From an uncultured Selenomonadales bacterium (GTDB lineage: Bacteria; Bacillota; Negativicutes; Selenomonadales; Selenomonadaceae), in the NCBI GenBank assembly GCA_947307055.1, contig CAMZHX010000009.1, positions 37,854 through 101,853 on the forward strand: a stretch of DNA of 64,000 nt. The letters run 5' to 3'. A program made the translations under genes and the position numbers. Positions within the stretch are counted from its first letter, which is position 1, and each line of letters starts with the position of its first letter. Of this stretch, positions 52,004 to 60,946 are shown one piece after another. Under the pieces are notes generated by a model, which ran no database searches, was not told the DNA's origin, and worked only from the letters and a program-made list of their open reading frames with translations.

Positions 52004-53830
52004 ATGGATTTTTCCGCTCAACTTTCTGCCGATGAAAAAAATATTCTTGAAAACATTTACGGCAGGCAAACTTTCAGTAGCCTCAGCTATAGTCCCAACA
52101 AATTGGAAGATGTTCTCGATTTAACGCCCAATGAGAAGAAATTTTTTGCTAAAAACTTTGTATCGCCCCATTTTTTTGTTCAAAATCTCTACAAAATCAA
52201 TATTGCGGTCAATCCGATTAAATTTAACACTCTTGCCAGGAATTTTATTCGAGAAAATAAAAATCTCCGTGCGAATTTCTGTAATCTGGGTTCCCGCGTC
52301 GTAAAAGTCATTAAACCGGACGTTTCTTTTAAACTTGAGATAGTTTTTCGCAATTTAATGAACGTTGACGAGGATTTTTTGAATGATACGTTCCGGAATA
52401 TTTTGGAAGCGGATATGCGCCGTGACTGCGATATTCGTAGCGATTCGCTGATTAGATTTGCCGTTTTCAAGACGAGCAATACGGAATGTGCGATTTTAAT
52501 TACTTTTTCCCAACTTATTTCCGAATATTTTAATGCTGACAAATTTTTCAGCGAGATTTTTGGCTTTGACTACGATTTTAATCAAGAAAGCTCGGAAATT
52601 GATTTGCCGGCTAAAAATCGAGATGAAATCCGCGATTATTGGTCTAAAATTCTCGTTAATCCTCCGCCAGTCGTGAAATTGCCTTATGAGAAAAATTTTT
52701 TGGGCAATTATCGTCAAAAATCCTATCACGCGAGCATTTCCGCCGATATTCTTTCTGATTTGCGTTTTCGTGCGCAATCGAATCGCATGATGTTGACTGC
52801 GATTTTGCAAAGTGCATGGGGTTTTATGTTGCAGTTGGTGAACAATCAGAGCGACTGTCTTTTTTGCCAAATTTTATCGTCGGGCAAAGATTTTTCGTTG
52901 AATTTAATTCCGGTTCGCGTTATTGAGGATAAAAATTCGACGATTGAGCAGATTATCCGCAAGCAATTTCGGCAATTAGTCATTTCCCAGCCGTACAGCA
53001 GTTTTGATTGGTCGGATTTAGAAAATTTGCCGGTAAATCGTCAAAAATTATTTAATCACTTCTTAAGTTTCAAAGAATTTAAATCGGATGAGCTAAATTA
53101 CGTCGAAACAACTTGCGAAAAGCGCGAAAAATTGATTTATCGCAATTCATGGGACGCGCAAGGTATGAAACTTGGCGTATATTTCCGCTATTCAGAGCGA
53201 AATTTATCGTTGAGCTTTCTTTATAACGAAAAAAGTTTCATGCCGTACGGAATCGAGAACCTTTTAAAGATTTACAAGCTGATTTTGCAGCAAATATTAG
53301 TTGAATGGAATGCGAAATACGGCGATTTCAAAGAACGGCTGATGAATCGTGTCGAAATGCAATTAAAGACGGAAAAAGGCGTTCCGGAGCAGGAAAATAT
53401 AAAAATTCGGGACTTTTTATCGCAGTTGCCGATATTGCAGGGGCGTTTCGGTGGAAGTATTGATTTATTTGCGAATAAAGCCGAAATTGTGACGTATTTT
53501 GAGGGCGATAGGCTTTCCGGCGAGCTTTTGAACGAGAAATTTATATTTGTCGTGAGCGGGAAATTGGCAAGAAATGCGGATTCGGGCGACGGCTGGTACA
53601 ATCCCATTGACATAATCAAGAAAAATTCGTTCGTAAATCCAACAAATTTCCTCGAAAAACGGCGATTAACATTATCCGCAGAAGTTTTGACGGAGCAAGC
53701 GGAACTTTTATTGATTTCTCAAGCCGCGATGACAGAAATTTTGATAAAAAATCCGGAAATCGCGCTGTCTGTGATGAAATACGCGCTCGGACAAATGGAA
53801 AAATATCAAATGTTGTGGTTGCAGTCGTGA
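52004..53830 (+). CDS. Condensation-domain-like protein fused to a cNMP-binding domain
   Basis: 608 residues. The N-terminal about 440 residues resemble an NRPS condensation domain (ITFSQLISEYFNADKFF at the HHxxxDG position, AILQSAWGFMLQLVNNQSD), but the catalytic histidine pair is missing (SQLISEY). Residues about 470-600 resemble a cyclic-nucleotide-binding/CRP-type beta-barrel (LPILQGRF, IFVVSGKLARNADSGDGW, LLLISQAAMTEILIKNPEIA) without a DNA-binding HTH. No adenylation or carrier domain. ATG 52004 with AAGGAGGT 7 nt upstream. AT-rich compared with neighbours. Function unknown. Confidence 0.7.
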   Translation: MDFSAQLSADEKNILENIYGRQTFSSLSYSPNKLEDVLDLTPNEKKFFAKNFVSPHFFVQNLYKINIAVNPIKFNTLARNFIRENKNLRANFCNLGSRVVKVIKPDVSFKLEIVFRNLMNVDEDFLNDTFRNILEADMRRDCDIRSDSLIRFAVFKTSNTECAILITFSQLISEYFNADKFFSEIFGFDYDFNQESSEIDLPAKNRDEIRDYWSKILVNPPPVVKLPYEKNFLGNYRQKSYHASISADILSDLRFRAQSNRMMLTAILQSAWGFMLQLVNNQSDCLFCQILSSGKDFSLNLIPVRVIEDKNSTIEQIIRKQFRQLVISQPYSSFDWSDLENLPVNRQKLFNHFLSFKEFKSDELNYVETTCEKREKLIYRNSWDAQGMKLGVYFRYSERNLSLSFLYNEKSFMPYGIENLLKIYKLILQQILVEWNAKYGDFKERLMNRVEMQLKTEKGVPEQENIKIRDFLSQLPILQGRFGGSIDLFANKAEIVTYFEGDRLSGELLNEKFIFVVSGKLARNADSGDGWYNPIDIIKKNSFVNPTNFLEKRRLTLSAEVLTEQAELLLISQAAMTEILIKNPEIALSVMKYALGQMEKYQMLWLQS

Positions 53831-53864
53831 AAATTATTCCGTAAATTTTTTGGGAGAATGAATT

Positions 53865-54692
53865 ATGGAGAGTAAAATTTGCGAAATATGTCCGCATCAT
53901 TGCCGCTTATCGGTCGGAGAAATCGGGAAATGTCGCGCAAGATTTAATGACGGCGAAAAAATTACGGCGTTAAATTACGGCGAAATAACGTCTATTGCGC
54001 TTGACCCGATTGAAAAAAAGCCGTTGTACAGATTTTTTCCGGGCAGTCGAATTTTATCTGTCGGGAGTTACGGTTGCAATTTAAATTGCCCTTTCTGTCA
54101 AAATCACGAAATTTCAATGGCCGATTCGAGCTTTCCGACGCGAAAAATTACGCCGGAACAACTCGCCGCGCTCGCAAAAGAATTGATTCCGCAAAAAAAT
54201 ATCGGCGTCGCATTTACTTATAACGAGCCGTTTATTAGTTACGAATTTATTCGCGATACGTCAGAAATTCTGCATAAAATGAATTTAAAATCCGTTTTAG
54301 TGACAAATGGGACGGTTAGTTCAGGCGCATTGAGTAAAATTTTGCCACTAATTGACGCTATGAATATCGATTTAAAAGGTTTTAGTCAAGAAATTTATAA
54401 TAAACTGGGCGGCGATTTTGAAACGGTCAGAAAAACAATAGAAATATCCGCGCAAAGTTGTCACGTCGAAATTACAAGTTTAATTGTGCCGACAATGAAC
54501 GATTCCGCAGAAGAAATGAATAAAGAAGCGGCTTGGATAGCGCAAATTTCGGAAAATATTCCGCTCCATATCAGCCGATTTTTTCCAAGATACAAAATAA
54601 CCGACATCGCACCGACGCCAATTAAAAAAATTTATGAATTAGTAGAAGTCGCTAAAAGGCATTTAAATTTCGTTTACGCTGGGAATTGCTAA
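53865..54692 (+). CDS. amrS: AmmeMemoRadiSam-system radical SAM enzyme (AmrS-like), shortened C-terminus
   Basis: 275 residues. KICEICPHHCRLSVGEIGKCRAR, SYGCNLNCPFCQNHEIS (radical-SAM CxxxCxxC), TYNEPFISYEF, VLVTNGTVS and MNIDLKGF match the family. Members are usually about 330 residues and continue after YVYxGN with a Cys-rich tail; here the protein stops at NFVYAGNC. The AMMECR1 and MEMO partners are not in the window. It overlaps the convergent dual-OB gene by 4 nt. Confidence 0.85.
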   Translation: MESKICEICPHHCRLSVGEIGKCRARFNDGEKITALNYGEITSIALDPIEKKPLYRFFPGSRILSVGSYGCNLNCPFCQNHEISMADSSFPTRKITPEQLAALAKELIPQKNIGVAFTYNEPFISYEFIRDTSEILHKMNLKSVLVTNGTVSSGALSKILPLIDAMNIDLKGFSQEIYNKLGGDFETVRKTIEISAQSCHVEITSLIVPTMNDSAEEMNKEAAWIAQISENIPLHISRFFPRYKITDIAPTPIKKIYELVEVAKRHLNFVYAGNC

Positions 54693-55342
54693 AAAATTTG
54701 CGCCAACATTTTATAACATTCGGCATTTTTTTTGTAAGGATTAGTCAAACTGAAGACAACAGACGCATTTTCCTTTAAAAAATATTTCCCCGCGTCATTA
54801 TCGGCGAACTTTTTCCTGATTTCTATGTCTCCGACGCTAAATCGGGTAAATTTTCGTCCTTGATAGTCAAAATCGGCAAAAAATTTCTTGTGGTCGCTCT
54901 CCTCGACGGAAATAAATAAATTCTCTACGGGAAGTAGCAAAAGTGATTCGCGCTCATCGAATTTTATAACGTCAGTACCGAGAATGGAACGCTCATTGTT
55001 ATAAAAAATTTTATCGCGCAAATCAAAGCCACGACTATCTATAACGTCTCGCAAAGTAACTTTCCCAACCTTTTGCCAAAAATACTTCGAGTTATAAAAA
55101 AAATTCTCCGGCTGAATCGGATTTTTCGCCGCTCGGTCGGAAAATTTTATTTCTACAACGTCTAAAAACTCAATCGGCGCACCGTCGGGATATTTCAAGT
55201 CGTCAAGCGGCACCGCGTCTTCAAGTTCCGGATTTTCGGAAATGGGGCGAATCCATTCCCCACTGTCAAAATCAACGCCCGCTACGCAAAAATTATTAAA
55301 TTTCGCGCTCTTGGCAAGGATAACCAAATTTTTTATGAACAT
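54689..55342 (-). CDS. Putative dual-OB-fold protein next to DUF488
   Basis: 217 residues starting MFIKNLVILAKSAKFNNFCVAG. GEWIRPISENPELEDAVPL and ILGTDVIKFDERESLLLLPV suggest two OB-like beta-barrels, a type often encoded beside DUF488 genes; the exact role is unknown. The start at 55342 follows GTGAGGG just after the DUF488 stop, so both are read together, last in the pyrH operon. Confidence 0.65.
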   Translation of the reverse strand: MFIKNLVILAKSAKFNNFCVAGVDFDSGEWIRPISENPELEDAVPLDDLKYPDGAPIEFLDVVEIKFSDRAAKNPIQPENFFYNSKYFWQKVGKVTLRDVIDSRGFDLRDKIFYNNERSILGTDVIKFDERESLLLLPVENLFISVEESDHKKFFADFDYQGRKFTRFSVGDIEIRKKFADNDAGKYFLKENASVVFSLTNPYKKNAECYKMLAQIF

Positions 55343-55349
55343 TTCGCCC

Positions 55350-55793
55350 TCACAAGTGAATAATTTCAACGTCGCCGAGTACTTCTCGAATTTTTTCCGC
55401 GACAAGCCGACGATGACAATTTTCCGGCGAAACTTCCGTGCAAAGTAAACAATAATCTTCCTCGCCCGCATAATTTTTCAAAATGTATTCGTCAATGTCG
55501 TGAACATTCATCTGCGCGGCAAAAGCCTCCTCGTAACCCTGCCAATCAATATATTTCTTCTTGTAACTGTCCAAAACCATTTCCGACGGCGCAAATTGCA
55601 GGTCGTGAATATAATCGATATTAGATATTTTACGCAAAAAATATTCGATGTCGGGATATTTGCTGAAGCCGAGCAGTTGCGACCTGTTAAAAAGGCGGAC
55701 GTCGACAACTTTTTTGACGTGATTTCGTTCAAGACAGGTAAAAAATTCCTCCGCTGTCATTTTCGTAAAGCCAATCGTAAAAATTTTGCGCAT
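55350..55793 (-). CDS. DUF488 family protein
   Basis: 147 residues. Family features: FTIGFTKMTAEEFFTCLERN, VVDVRLFNRS, FAPSEMVLDSYKKK, and YCLLCTEVSPENCHRRLVAEKI with conserved cysteines and HR. Function uncertain. Start 55793 with GAGG. It follows rseP by 9 nt. Confidence 0.88.
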   Translation of the reverse strand: MRKIFTIGFTKMTAEEFFTCLERNHVKKVVDVRLFNRSQLLGFSKYPDIEYFLRKISNIDYIHDLQFAPSEMVLDSYKKKYIDWQGYEEAFAAQMNVHDIDEYILKNYAGEEDYCLLCTEVSPENCHRRLVAEKIREVLGDVEIIHL

Positions 55794-55802
55794 AAACCCG
55801 CC

Positions 55803-56843
55803 TCACTTCATAAAAACGCGCACAAGGTCATTTTTCGTTGCAAAAAGCATCAGCATCAGTAAAAGCGCAATGCCTATGCGTTGAGTGTAAGCAACCGCCT
55901 TCGAGCCGAGCGGTTTGCCCCTCACCGCCTCGATAAATAAATTTACAAAATGCCCGCCGTCAAGCACCGGTACCGGCAATAAATTTATTATGCCGAGATT
56001 GATTGACAGGAGCGCGGCGAAGTTCAAGAGCGGAATAAAACCGCGTTCGGCGACTTGCCCCGACATTTGCACGATTCCGATTGGCCCCGCAAGATTTTCT
56101 GTTTGTTCGGGCTCGCGGAATAGCATCGCGATTGAATCAAGCATCATGACCGTAATTTCTTTCGTGTGCTCAATCGCAAGCCCAAACGATTCTGGCAACG
56201 TCTTTTCCTCGTAGACAATCGAACTGTGAACGCCTATCAAAATGCGCTGTTCCTGCTCGTTGTAGGTCGGCGACAAAGTGACTTCGCTAATTTCGTCGCC
56301 GCGCCTGTATTTTATCAGAACATCTTGCCCCGCCTCGACCGTCCTAAGCTTGTCAGTAAAATCCTTCCACGTCGCGACCTCTTGCCCGTCAACGCTCAAA
56401 ATTTCGTCGCCGCCCTTAATGCCCGCCTTCTCAGCCGACATACCTTCTATCACGTCGCCGATAATCGGTTCGGTCGCAGGTTGCGCCATTCCAAACGTCG
56501 CGTAAATCACAAAAAATAACACAATCGGCAAAAGGAAATTCATACCCGCGCCCGCCAAAATGACAATCATTCTGGAGATAACCGGCTTGGCACAAAAACC
56601 GCGCTCGCCCGCCGGATTGTTATCGGGGTCCATGCCCGCAATGTCGTTGAAGCCGCCCAGCGGAATCGCTCGCAAAGAATAAATCGTTTCGCCGCGTTTC
56701 TTGCTGATAATCTTCGGACCAAAGCCAATCGCAAATTCGTCGACGCGCATTCCCGTCATCTTGGCCGTGATGAAATGTCCGAACTCGTGAACCAATACCA
56801 AAAGCCCAAAGACGAATACTGCCGCCGCTATCGTCAAAATCAA
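55803..56843 (-). CDS. rseP: Site-2 intramembrane zinc metalloprotease RseP
   Basis: 346 residues. Membrane-embedded HEFGH zinc motif (VLVHEFGHFITAKM), third ligand in LLPVPVLDGGHF, one PDZ domain (AEKAGIKGGDEILSVDGQEVATW) and about four spans. Cleaves anti-sigma factors and remnant signal peptides. Starts at TTG 56843 behind GGTGAG. It follows cdsA with no dxr between, unlike most Firmicutes. Confidence 0.93.
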   Translation of the reverse strand: MILTIAAAVFVFGLLVLVHEFGHFITAKMTGMRVDEFAIGFGPKIISKKRGETIYSLRAIPLGGFNDIAGMDPDNNPAGERGFCAKPVISRMIVILAGAGMNFLLPIVLFFVIYATFGMAQPATEPIIGDVIEGMSAEKAGIKGGDEILSVDGQEVATWKDFTDKLRTVEAGQDVLIKYRRGDEISEVTLSPTYNEQEQRILIGVHSSIVYEEKTLPESFGLAIEHTKEITVMMLDSIAMLFREPEQTENLAGPIGIVQMSGQVAERGFIPLLNFAALLSINLGIINLLPVPVLDGGHFVNLFIEAVRGKPLGSKAVAYTQRIGIALLLMLMLFATKNDLVRVFMK

Positions 56844-56858
56844 AATCGCTCACCCGCC

Positions 56859-57800
56859 CTAAGCTATGCCAGACAAAATCACAAAGTAATAAAAAGTCGG
56901 CGCAGTGTAAAGCAGGCTGTCGAATCTGTCGAGCGCGCCGCCGTGACCAGGTAGGAAAAAGCCAGAATCTTTTACTCCGGCGAATCTTTTCAGCACCGAC
57001 TCGACCAAATCGCCCAAAGTCGCCGCTAATGCCAAGACAAATCCCGCGACCGCCATTTTTATCAGCGGCAAGCCGAAAATAATCGTGCCGACGACAACCG
57101 CAGTTAAAATCGTGCCGACAATCGAGCCGAGAAAACCTTCAACAGTTTTGCCAGGACTTATCGAGGAGGCGAGCTTGTGTGAACCAATCGCCGAGCCGAC
57201 AAAATAAGCAAAAGTATCGCTCGCCCAAGTGCACGCGAATAAAACCCATACGAGCGCACAACCCGCGTCGACATTCACATTCAAAGCCAAATTCAAATTC
57301 AAATCAAGCGACGGCAAATACTCCGCCAATCCTCCCAAATTAAATTTGTCGAGTAAAGTCGAATTATTCGTCGCGATTTCTTGAACGGTCGTGACGGCTT
57401 CGCCAGGTTGCGGCTCGTCAGTCAGGAAGCGCAGGAAAATTAAATGCGCGAACGGCAACCCAATGTACATTATCCCCGCCACTGAGACACAAGCATCACT
57501 AGGACGCGTGCTCCCGCGCAAAATTACCGTCAGTAAAAAAATCGCCATCATGCTCAAGGTCAAGACCGCTAAAAGTTCTTCGGCATTGCCCAACCACGCA
57601 CAACATAAAATCAAAAACAAAGTCAGCGCGCCGAAAATGTAAGTCGTAATAATCCCCGCCCGCCTGAACGCGCTGGAATATTCATGCCAAGCCAAAAGGG
57701 ATAAAAATATCGCGAAACCCGCGAAAGGTGCGCCGCCGTAATGAATCACGAACGCCGCGATTGCAATTCCTATAATCCCCGTAATAATTCTTAAAGCCAA
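56859..57800 (-). CDS. cdsA: Phosphatidate cytidylyltransferase
   Basis: 313 residues, about eight spans. SISPGKTVEGFLGSIVGT and the C-terminal FLPGHGGALDRFDSLLYTAP are the CdsA signature. Makes CDP-diacylglycerol. It contains an insert around residues 150-190 (NLGGLAEYLPSLDLNLNLALNVNVD) that is low in complexity. TTG start at 57800 and weak RBS. Confidence 0.93.
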   Translation of the reverse strand: MALRIITGIIGIAIAAFVIHYGGAPFAGFAIFLSLLAWHEYSSAFRRAGIITTYIFGALTLFLILCCAWLGNAEELLAVLTLSMMAIFLLTVILRGSTRPSDACVSVAGIMYIGLPFAHLIFLRFLTDEPQPGEAVTTVQEIATNNSTLLDKFNLGGLAEYLPSLDLNLNLALNVNVDAGCALVWVLFACTWASDTFAYFVGSAIGSHKLASSISPGKTVEGFLGSIVGTILTAVVVGTIIFGLPLIKMAVAGFVLALAATLGDLVESVLKRFAGVKDSGFFLPGHGGALDRFDSLLYTAPTFYYFVILSGIA

Positions 57801-57821
57801 GCTGTCACATCCCCACTTATT

Positions 57822-58571
57822 TTATTTATTGTTAACTGCGCCGAAACGCCGCGTTCTTTTGCCGAAATCGATTAGCGCGTCGATAAATTCTTCGGGCGTG
57901 AATTCCGGCCAAGGCGTGTCGGTGAACCAAAATTCGGCGTAGGCGGCCTGCCATAACAAAAAATTGCTGACGCGCAATTCGCCGCTCGTCCTAATCATCA
58001 AATCGACCGGCGGTTGACCAAAGGTATCAAGCTCCGCCTCAAAAAGTTGTTCGGAAATATCTTCGGGCAAAAGGGAGCCGCTTTGAACTCGACGGGCTAA
58101 TTTCTGCACGGCGCGGATAATTTCATCTTGTCCGCCGTAATCAGCCGCGACGTTGAATTTAACGCCCGTATTATTTTTCATCAGCTCGACGGAATCGCGC
58201 ATCAATTTTTGCAATGCCGGCGAAAAATCTTCCGTGCGTCCCAAAAATTTTATGCGGACGTTGTTCTCATGCATTTCGAGTTTTTCGCGCTCAAGATAGT
58301 CCGAGAATAAGTGCATTAAAAAATCAACCTCGCCTGGAGGTCGTTTCCAATTTTCGGTTGAAAAGGCGTAGACAGTCAATGCTTCGAGCTTGAGATTGAC
58401 TGCCGTCTTTAGAATTTTTTTGAGGGTCTTGACGCCGGCGGTATGCCCCGCGCTCCGCAAAAGTCCGCGACAATTTGCCCAACGTCCGTTGCCGTCCATT
58501 ATGATTGCCACATGTCGCGGCAGTTTATTTTTATCGACTCGCGCAAGCAAGCCGCCGTCGCTTTCCCACAT
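57822..58571 (-). CDS. uppS: Undecaprenyl diphosphate synthase
   Basis: 249 residues. HVAIIMDGNGRWA (catalytic Asp), YAFSTENWKRP, and DLMIRTSGELRVSNFLLWQ with FGKRTRRFG typical of cis-prenyltransferases. Supplies the lipid carrier for peptidoglycan and O-antigen. GAGGTAA RBS, ATG 58571. An R2 repeat lies directly upstream. Confidence 0.95.
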   Translation of the reverse strand: MWESDGGLLARVDKNKLPRHVAIIMDGNGRWANCRGLLRSAGHTAGVKTLKKILKTAVNLKLEALTVYAFSTENWKRPPGEVDFLMHLFSDYLEREKLEMHENNVRIKFLGRTEDFSPALQKLMRDSVELMKNNTGVKFNVAADYGGQDEIIRAVQKLARRVQSGSLLPEDISEQLFEAELDTFGQPPVDLMIRTSGELRVSNFLLWQAAYAEFWFTDTPWPEFTPEEFIDALIDFGKRTRRFGAVNNK

Positions 58572-58579
58572 AATTTACC

Positions 58580-58666
58580 TCAATGCGTAATTCGTAATTC
58601 GTAATGCGTAATTAACAAAACCTTCTTTTCATTACGCATTACGCATTGCGCATTCCTAATTGCTTT
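58580..58666. repeat. R2 palindromic repeat between frr and uppS
   Basis: Two facing arms of GTAATTC/GTAATGC and CATTACGC units around a short loop near 58612-58625. 58627-58666 is identical to the trpF copy. It abuts the frr stop at 58667. Confidence 0.9.
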
Positions 58667-59224
58667 TCAAACTTCCATGACTTCTTTTTCTTTGGTAGCC
58701 TTCGCGCCGTCGACGAGCTTAATATATTTGTCGAGGAGCTTTTGCATTTCTTCCTGCGCGTCCTTACGGTCGTCTTCAGTAATCTCCTTGCCCTTTTCGA
58801 GTTTTTTAATCGTCTCGTTCGCGTCGCGGCGAATATTGCGCATTGCAACCTTAGCCTCTTCGGCCTTCTTGCTGACCACTTTGACAAGTTCCTTGCGGCG
58901 TTCTTGAGTAGGCTGGGGAATTTGCAAGCGAATTGTCGTGCCGTCGTTATTGGGCGTCAAACCTAAGTCGGATTTTTGAATGGCGCGTTCGATGTCCTTA
59001 AGCGAGTTCCGGTCGTAAGGCTTAATCATAATCATGCGCGGTTCAGGGATTGTGACGTTAGCGATTTGATTGACAGGAGTCGCCACGCCGTAATAATCCA
59101 CAAGAACTTTATCGAGGAGACTGGGGGCGGCGCGTCCTGCGCGGAGTGTGCCGTAATCTTTTTTCAAGCCGTCGAGGGTTTTTCCGAGCCTATCTTCGGC
59201 CGATTTTATAACGTCTTTAGTCAT
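58667..59224 (-). CDS. frr: Ribosome recycling factor
   Basis: 185 residues, normal length. ALDGLKKDYGTLRAGRAAPSLLDKV-like region (KTLDGLKKDYGTLRAGRA), VTIPEPRMIMIKPYD and DGTTIRLQIPQPTQERR match RRF. Splits post-termination ribosomes with EF-G. RBS AGGAGG before ATG 59224. Order pyrH-frr-uppS-cdsA is the standard one. Confidence 0.96.
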   Translation of the reverse strand: MTKDVIKSAEDRLGKTLDGLKKDYGTLRAGRAAPSLLDKVLVDYYGVATPVNQIANVTIPEPRMIMIKPYDRNSLKDIERAIQKSDLGLTPNNDGTTIRLQIPQPTQERRKELVKVVSKKAEEAKVAMRNIRRDANETIKKLEKGKEITEDDRKDAQEEMQKLLDKYIKLVDGAKATKEKEVMEV

Positions 59225-59239
59225 TAGAAAAATTCCTCC

Positions 59240-59947
59240 TTAGTTAACTGTCGTGCCGATATTTTCGCCAATGGCGACGCGATAAATATTTTCGTGGTCG
59301 TCGATATTGAAGACGACAAGCGGGATATGATTATCCATGCAAAGGCTAGTTGCAGTCGAGTCCATGACGTGCAAGCCGAGATTCAAAATATCAATATAAC
59401 TTATGTTGTCGAATTTTTTAGCGTCGGGGAAACGATTCGGGTCGCTGTCGTAAACGCCGTCGGTGCCCTTCTTAGCCATCAAGATTACGTCGGCTTCAAT
59501 CTCCGCTGCTCGAAGTGCCGCCGTCGTATCGGTTGAGAAATAGGGATTACCTGTGCCGCCGCCGAAAATTACGACGCGTCCCTTTTCAAGGTGACGAACT
59601 GCGCGGCGTCTTATGTAAGGTTCGGCGACTTCGCGCATTTCAATGGCGGTCTGCACGCGGGTAAAAACTTTTAACTGCTCAAGGGCATCTTGCAGGGCGA
59701 GCGCGTTCATAATCGTCGCGAGCATTCCCATATAATCGGCCGAAGTTCTGTCCATACCCTTAGCGGCTCCGGCTAAGCCCCGCCAGAGATTTCCGCCGCC
59801 CACTACGATTGCGACTTCCAAGCCCGCCTCGTGAACTTTTTTAATTTGTTGGGCTATACTTTCGACCACCGGCGGCTGTATGCCGAATTTTTTTTCTCCG
59901 GCAAGAGCTTCGCCGCTCAACTTCAGAATTACACGTTTATATTTCAT
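59240..59947 (-). CDS. pyrH: UMP kinase
   Basis: 235 residues. [65 protein letters not shown] and [11 protein letters not shown] match bacterial UMPK. The start is at MKYKRV 59947; the open frame upstream includes the promoter. GGAGG is slightly distant (about 12 nt). tsf and rpsB are not upstream. Confidence 0.95.
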   Translation of the reverse strand: MKYKRVILKLSGEALAGEKKFGIQPPVVESIAQQIKKVHEAGLEVAIVVGGGNLWRGLAGAAKGMDRTSADYMGMLATIMNALALQDALEQLKVFTRVQTAIEMREVAEPYIRRRAVRHLEKGRVVIFGGGTGNPYFSTDTTAALRAAEIEADVILMAKKGTDGVYDSDPNRFPDAKKFDNISYIDILNLGLHVMDSTATSLCMDNHIPLVVFNIDDHENIYRVAIGENIGTTVN

Positions 59948-59975
59948 AAAGTCAACCGCCTCCGTTCTTCCGCCA

Positions 59976-60004
59976 ATTTTACAAGTTGAATCATTTCCTG
60001 TCAA
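59976..60004 (-). promoter_or_regulatory. Promoter of the pyrH-frr-uppS-cdsA-rseP operon
   Basis: Minus strand TTGACA (59999-60004), 17 nt, TAAAAT (59976-59981). Confidence 0.75.
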
Positions 60005-60022
60005 TAATTCATTAGCCGCATA

Positions 60023-60051
60023 TTGAAAAACTGAAAAATAGGTGATATACT
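60023..60051 (+). promoter_or_regulatory. Promoter of the 3-hydroxyisobutyrate-dehydrogenase-like gene
   Basis: TTGAAA (60023-60028), 17 nt, TATACT (60046-60051) with extended TG. Confidence 0.7.
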
Positions 60052-60079
60052 TCGCGGCGTGAAAGAAGGTGATTCAAAA

Positions 60080-60946
60080 ATGCAAAAGATTGGTTTCATT
60101 GGTACTGGCATAATGGGCGCGGCGATGGCGGGTCATTTAATGGACGCGGGCTTTGAGCTTAGCGTTTACAACCGCACGAAGTCGAAGGCGCAAGCTTTGA
60201 TTGAGCGCGGCGCGAAATGGTGCGCGACTGTCGGCGAATGCGCTTCAGGTCAAGATGTCGTGATAACAATCGTCGGCTATCCGAAGGACGTTGAGGAAAT
60301 TTATTTAGGCGCGGGCGGGATAATCGAATCCGCGCAGGCTGGAGCTTATCTGGTTGACATGACGACTTCATCGCCGATTCTTGCCGAGAAAATTTTTGTG
60401 GCGGCTCAAGCTAAAAATCTTCATGCGGTCGATGCGCCTGTTACTGGCGGCGATGTGGGCGCAAAAAATGCGTCGCTGACAATTTTAGTCGGCGGCGCGG
60501 AGGAAGACTTTAACGCATTGCAGCCGGTCTTCGCGGCTATGGGGAAAAATATTGTCTACGAGGGCTCAGCGGGCGCAGGTCAGAAAACTAAGGCTTGCAA
60601 CCAAATCGCGATTGCCGGAACTTTGGCGGGTGTCTGCGAGGCTTTTGCATACGCGAAGGCTTCGGGGCTTGACGTTGAAAAAGTTTATTCGGCGATAGCG
60701 TCGGGCGCGGCGGGTAGTTTTCAGATGTCGGGCGTAGCGCGCAGAGGTCTTGACGGCGATTTCAATCCCGGATTTATGCTGAAACATTTCGGGAAGGATT
60801 TAAGTATAGGCACGGAAACGGCTACGGCCTATGGCGCGTCGCTCCCGATTTTGGCAATGGTTCTCCACGAAGTCCGCAAGCTCGAAGAATCAGGCAACGG
60901 AAATCTTGGAACGCAGGCTCTTTTGAAGTATTACAGCGTTAAGTAG
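60080..60946 (+). CDS. 3-hydroxyisobutyrate/beta-hydroxyacid dehydrogenase family (NAD-binding)
   Basis: 288 residues. GFIGTGIMGAAMAGHLMDAG (dinucleotide fold), DAPVTGGDVGAKNASLTI (substrate loop), GAGQKTKACNQIA (catalytic Lys) and FMLKHFGKDL. Relatives include tartronate semialdehyde reductase (GarR) and glyoxylate reductases. The UxaA-type genes in the window might be a functional link but are far away. ATG 60080 follows AAGGTG. Confidence 0.88.
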   Translation: MQKIGFIGTGIMGAAMAGHLMDAGFELSVYNRTKSKAQALIERGAKWCATVGECASGQDVVITIVGYPKDVEEIYLGAGGIIESAQAGAYLVDMTTSSPILAEKIFVAAQAKNLHAVDAPVTGGDVGAKNASLTILVGGAEEDFNALQPVFAAMGKNIVYEGSAGAGQKTKACNQIAIAGTLAGVCEAFAYAKASGLDVEKVYSAIASGAAGSFQMSGVARRGLDGDFNPGFMLKHFGKDLSIGTETATAYGASLPILAMVLHEVRKLEESGNGNLGTQALLKYYSVK

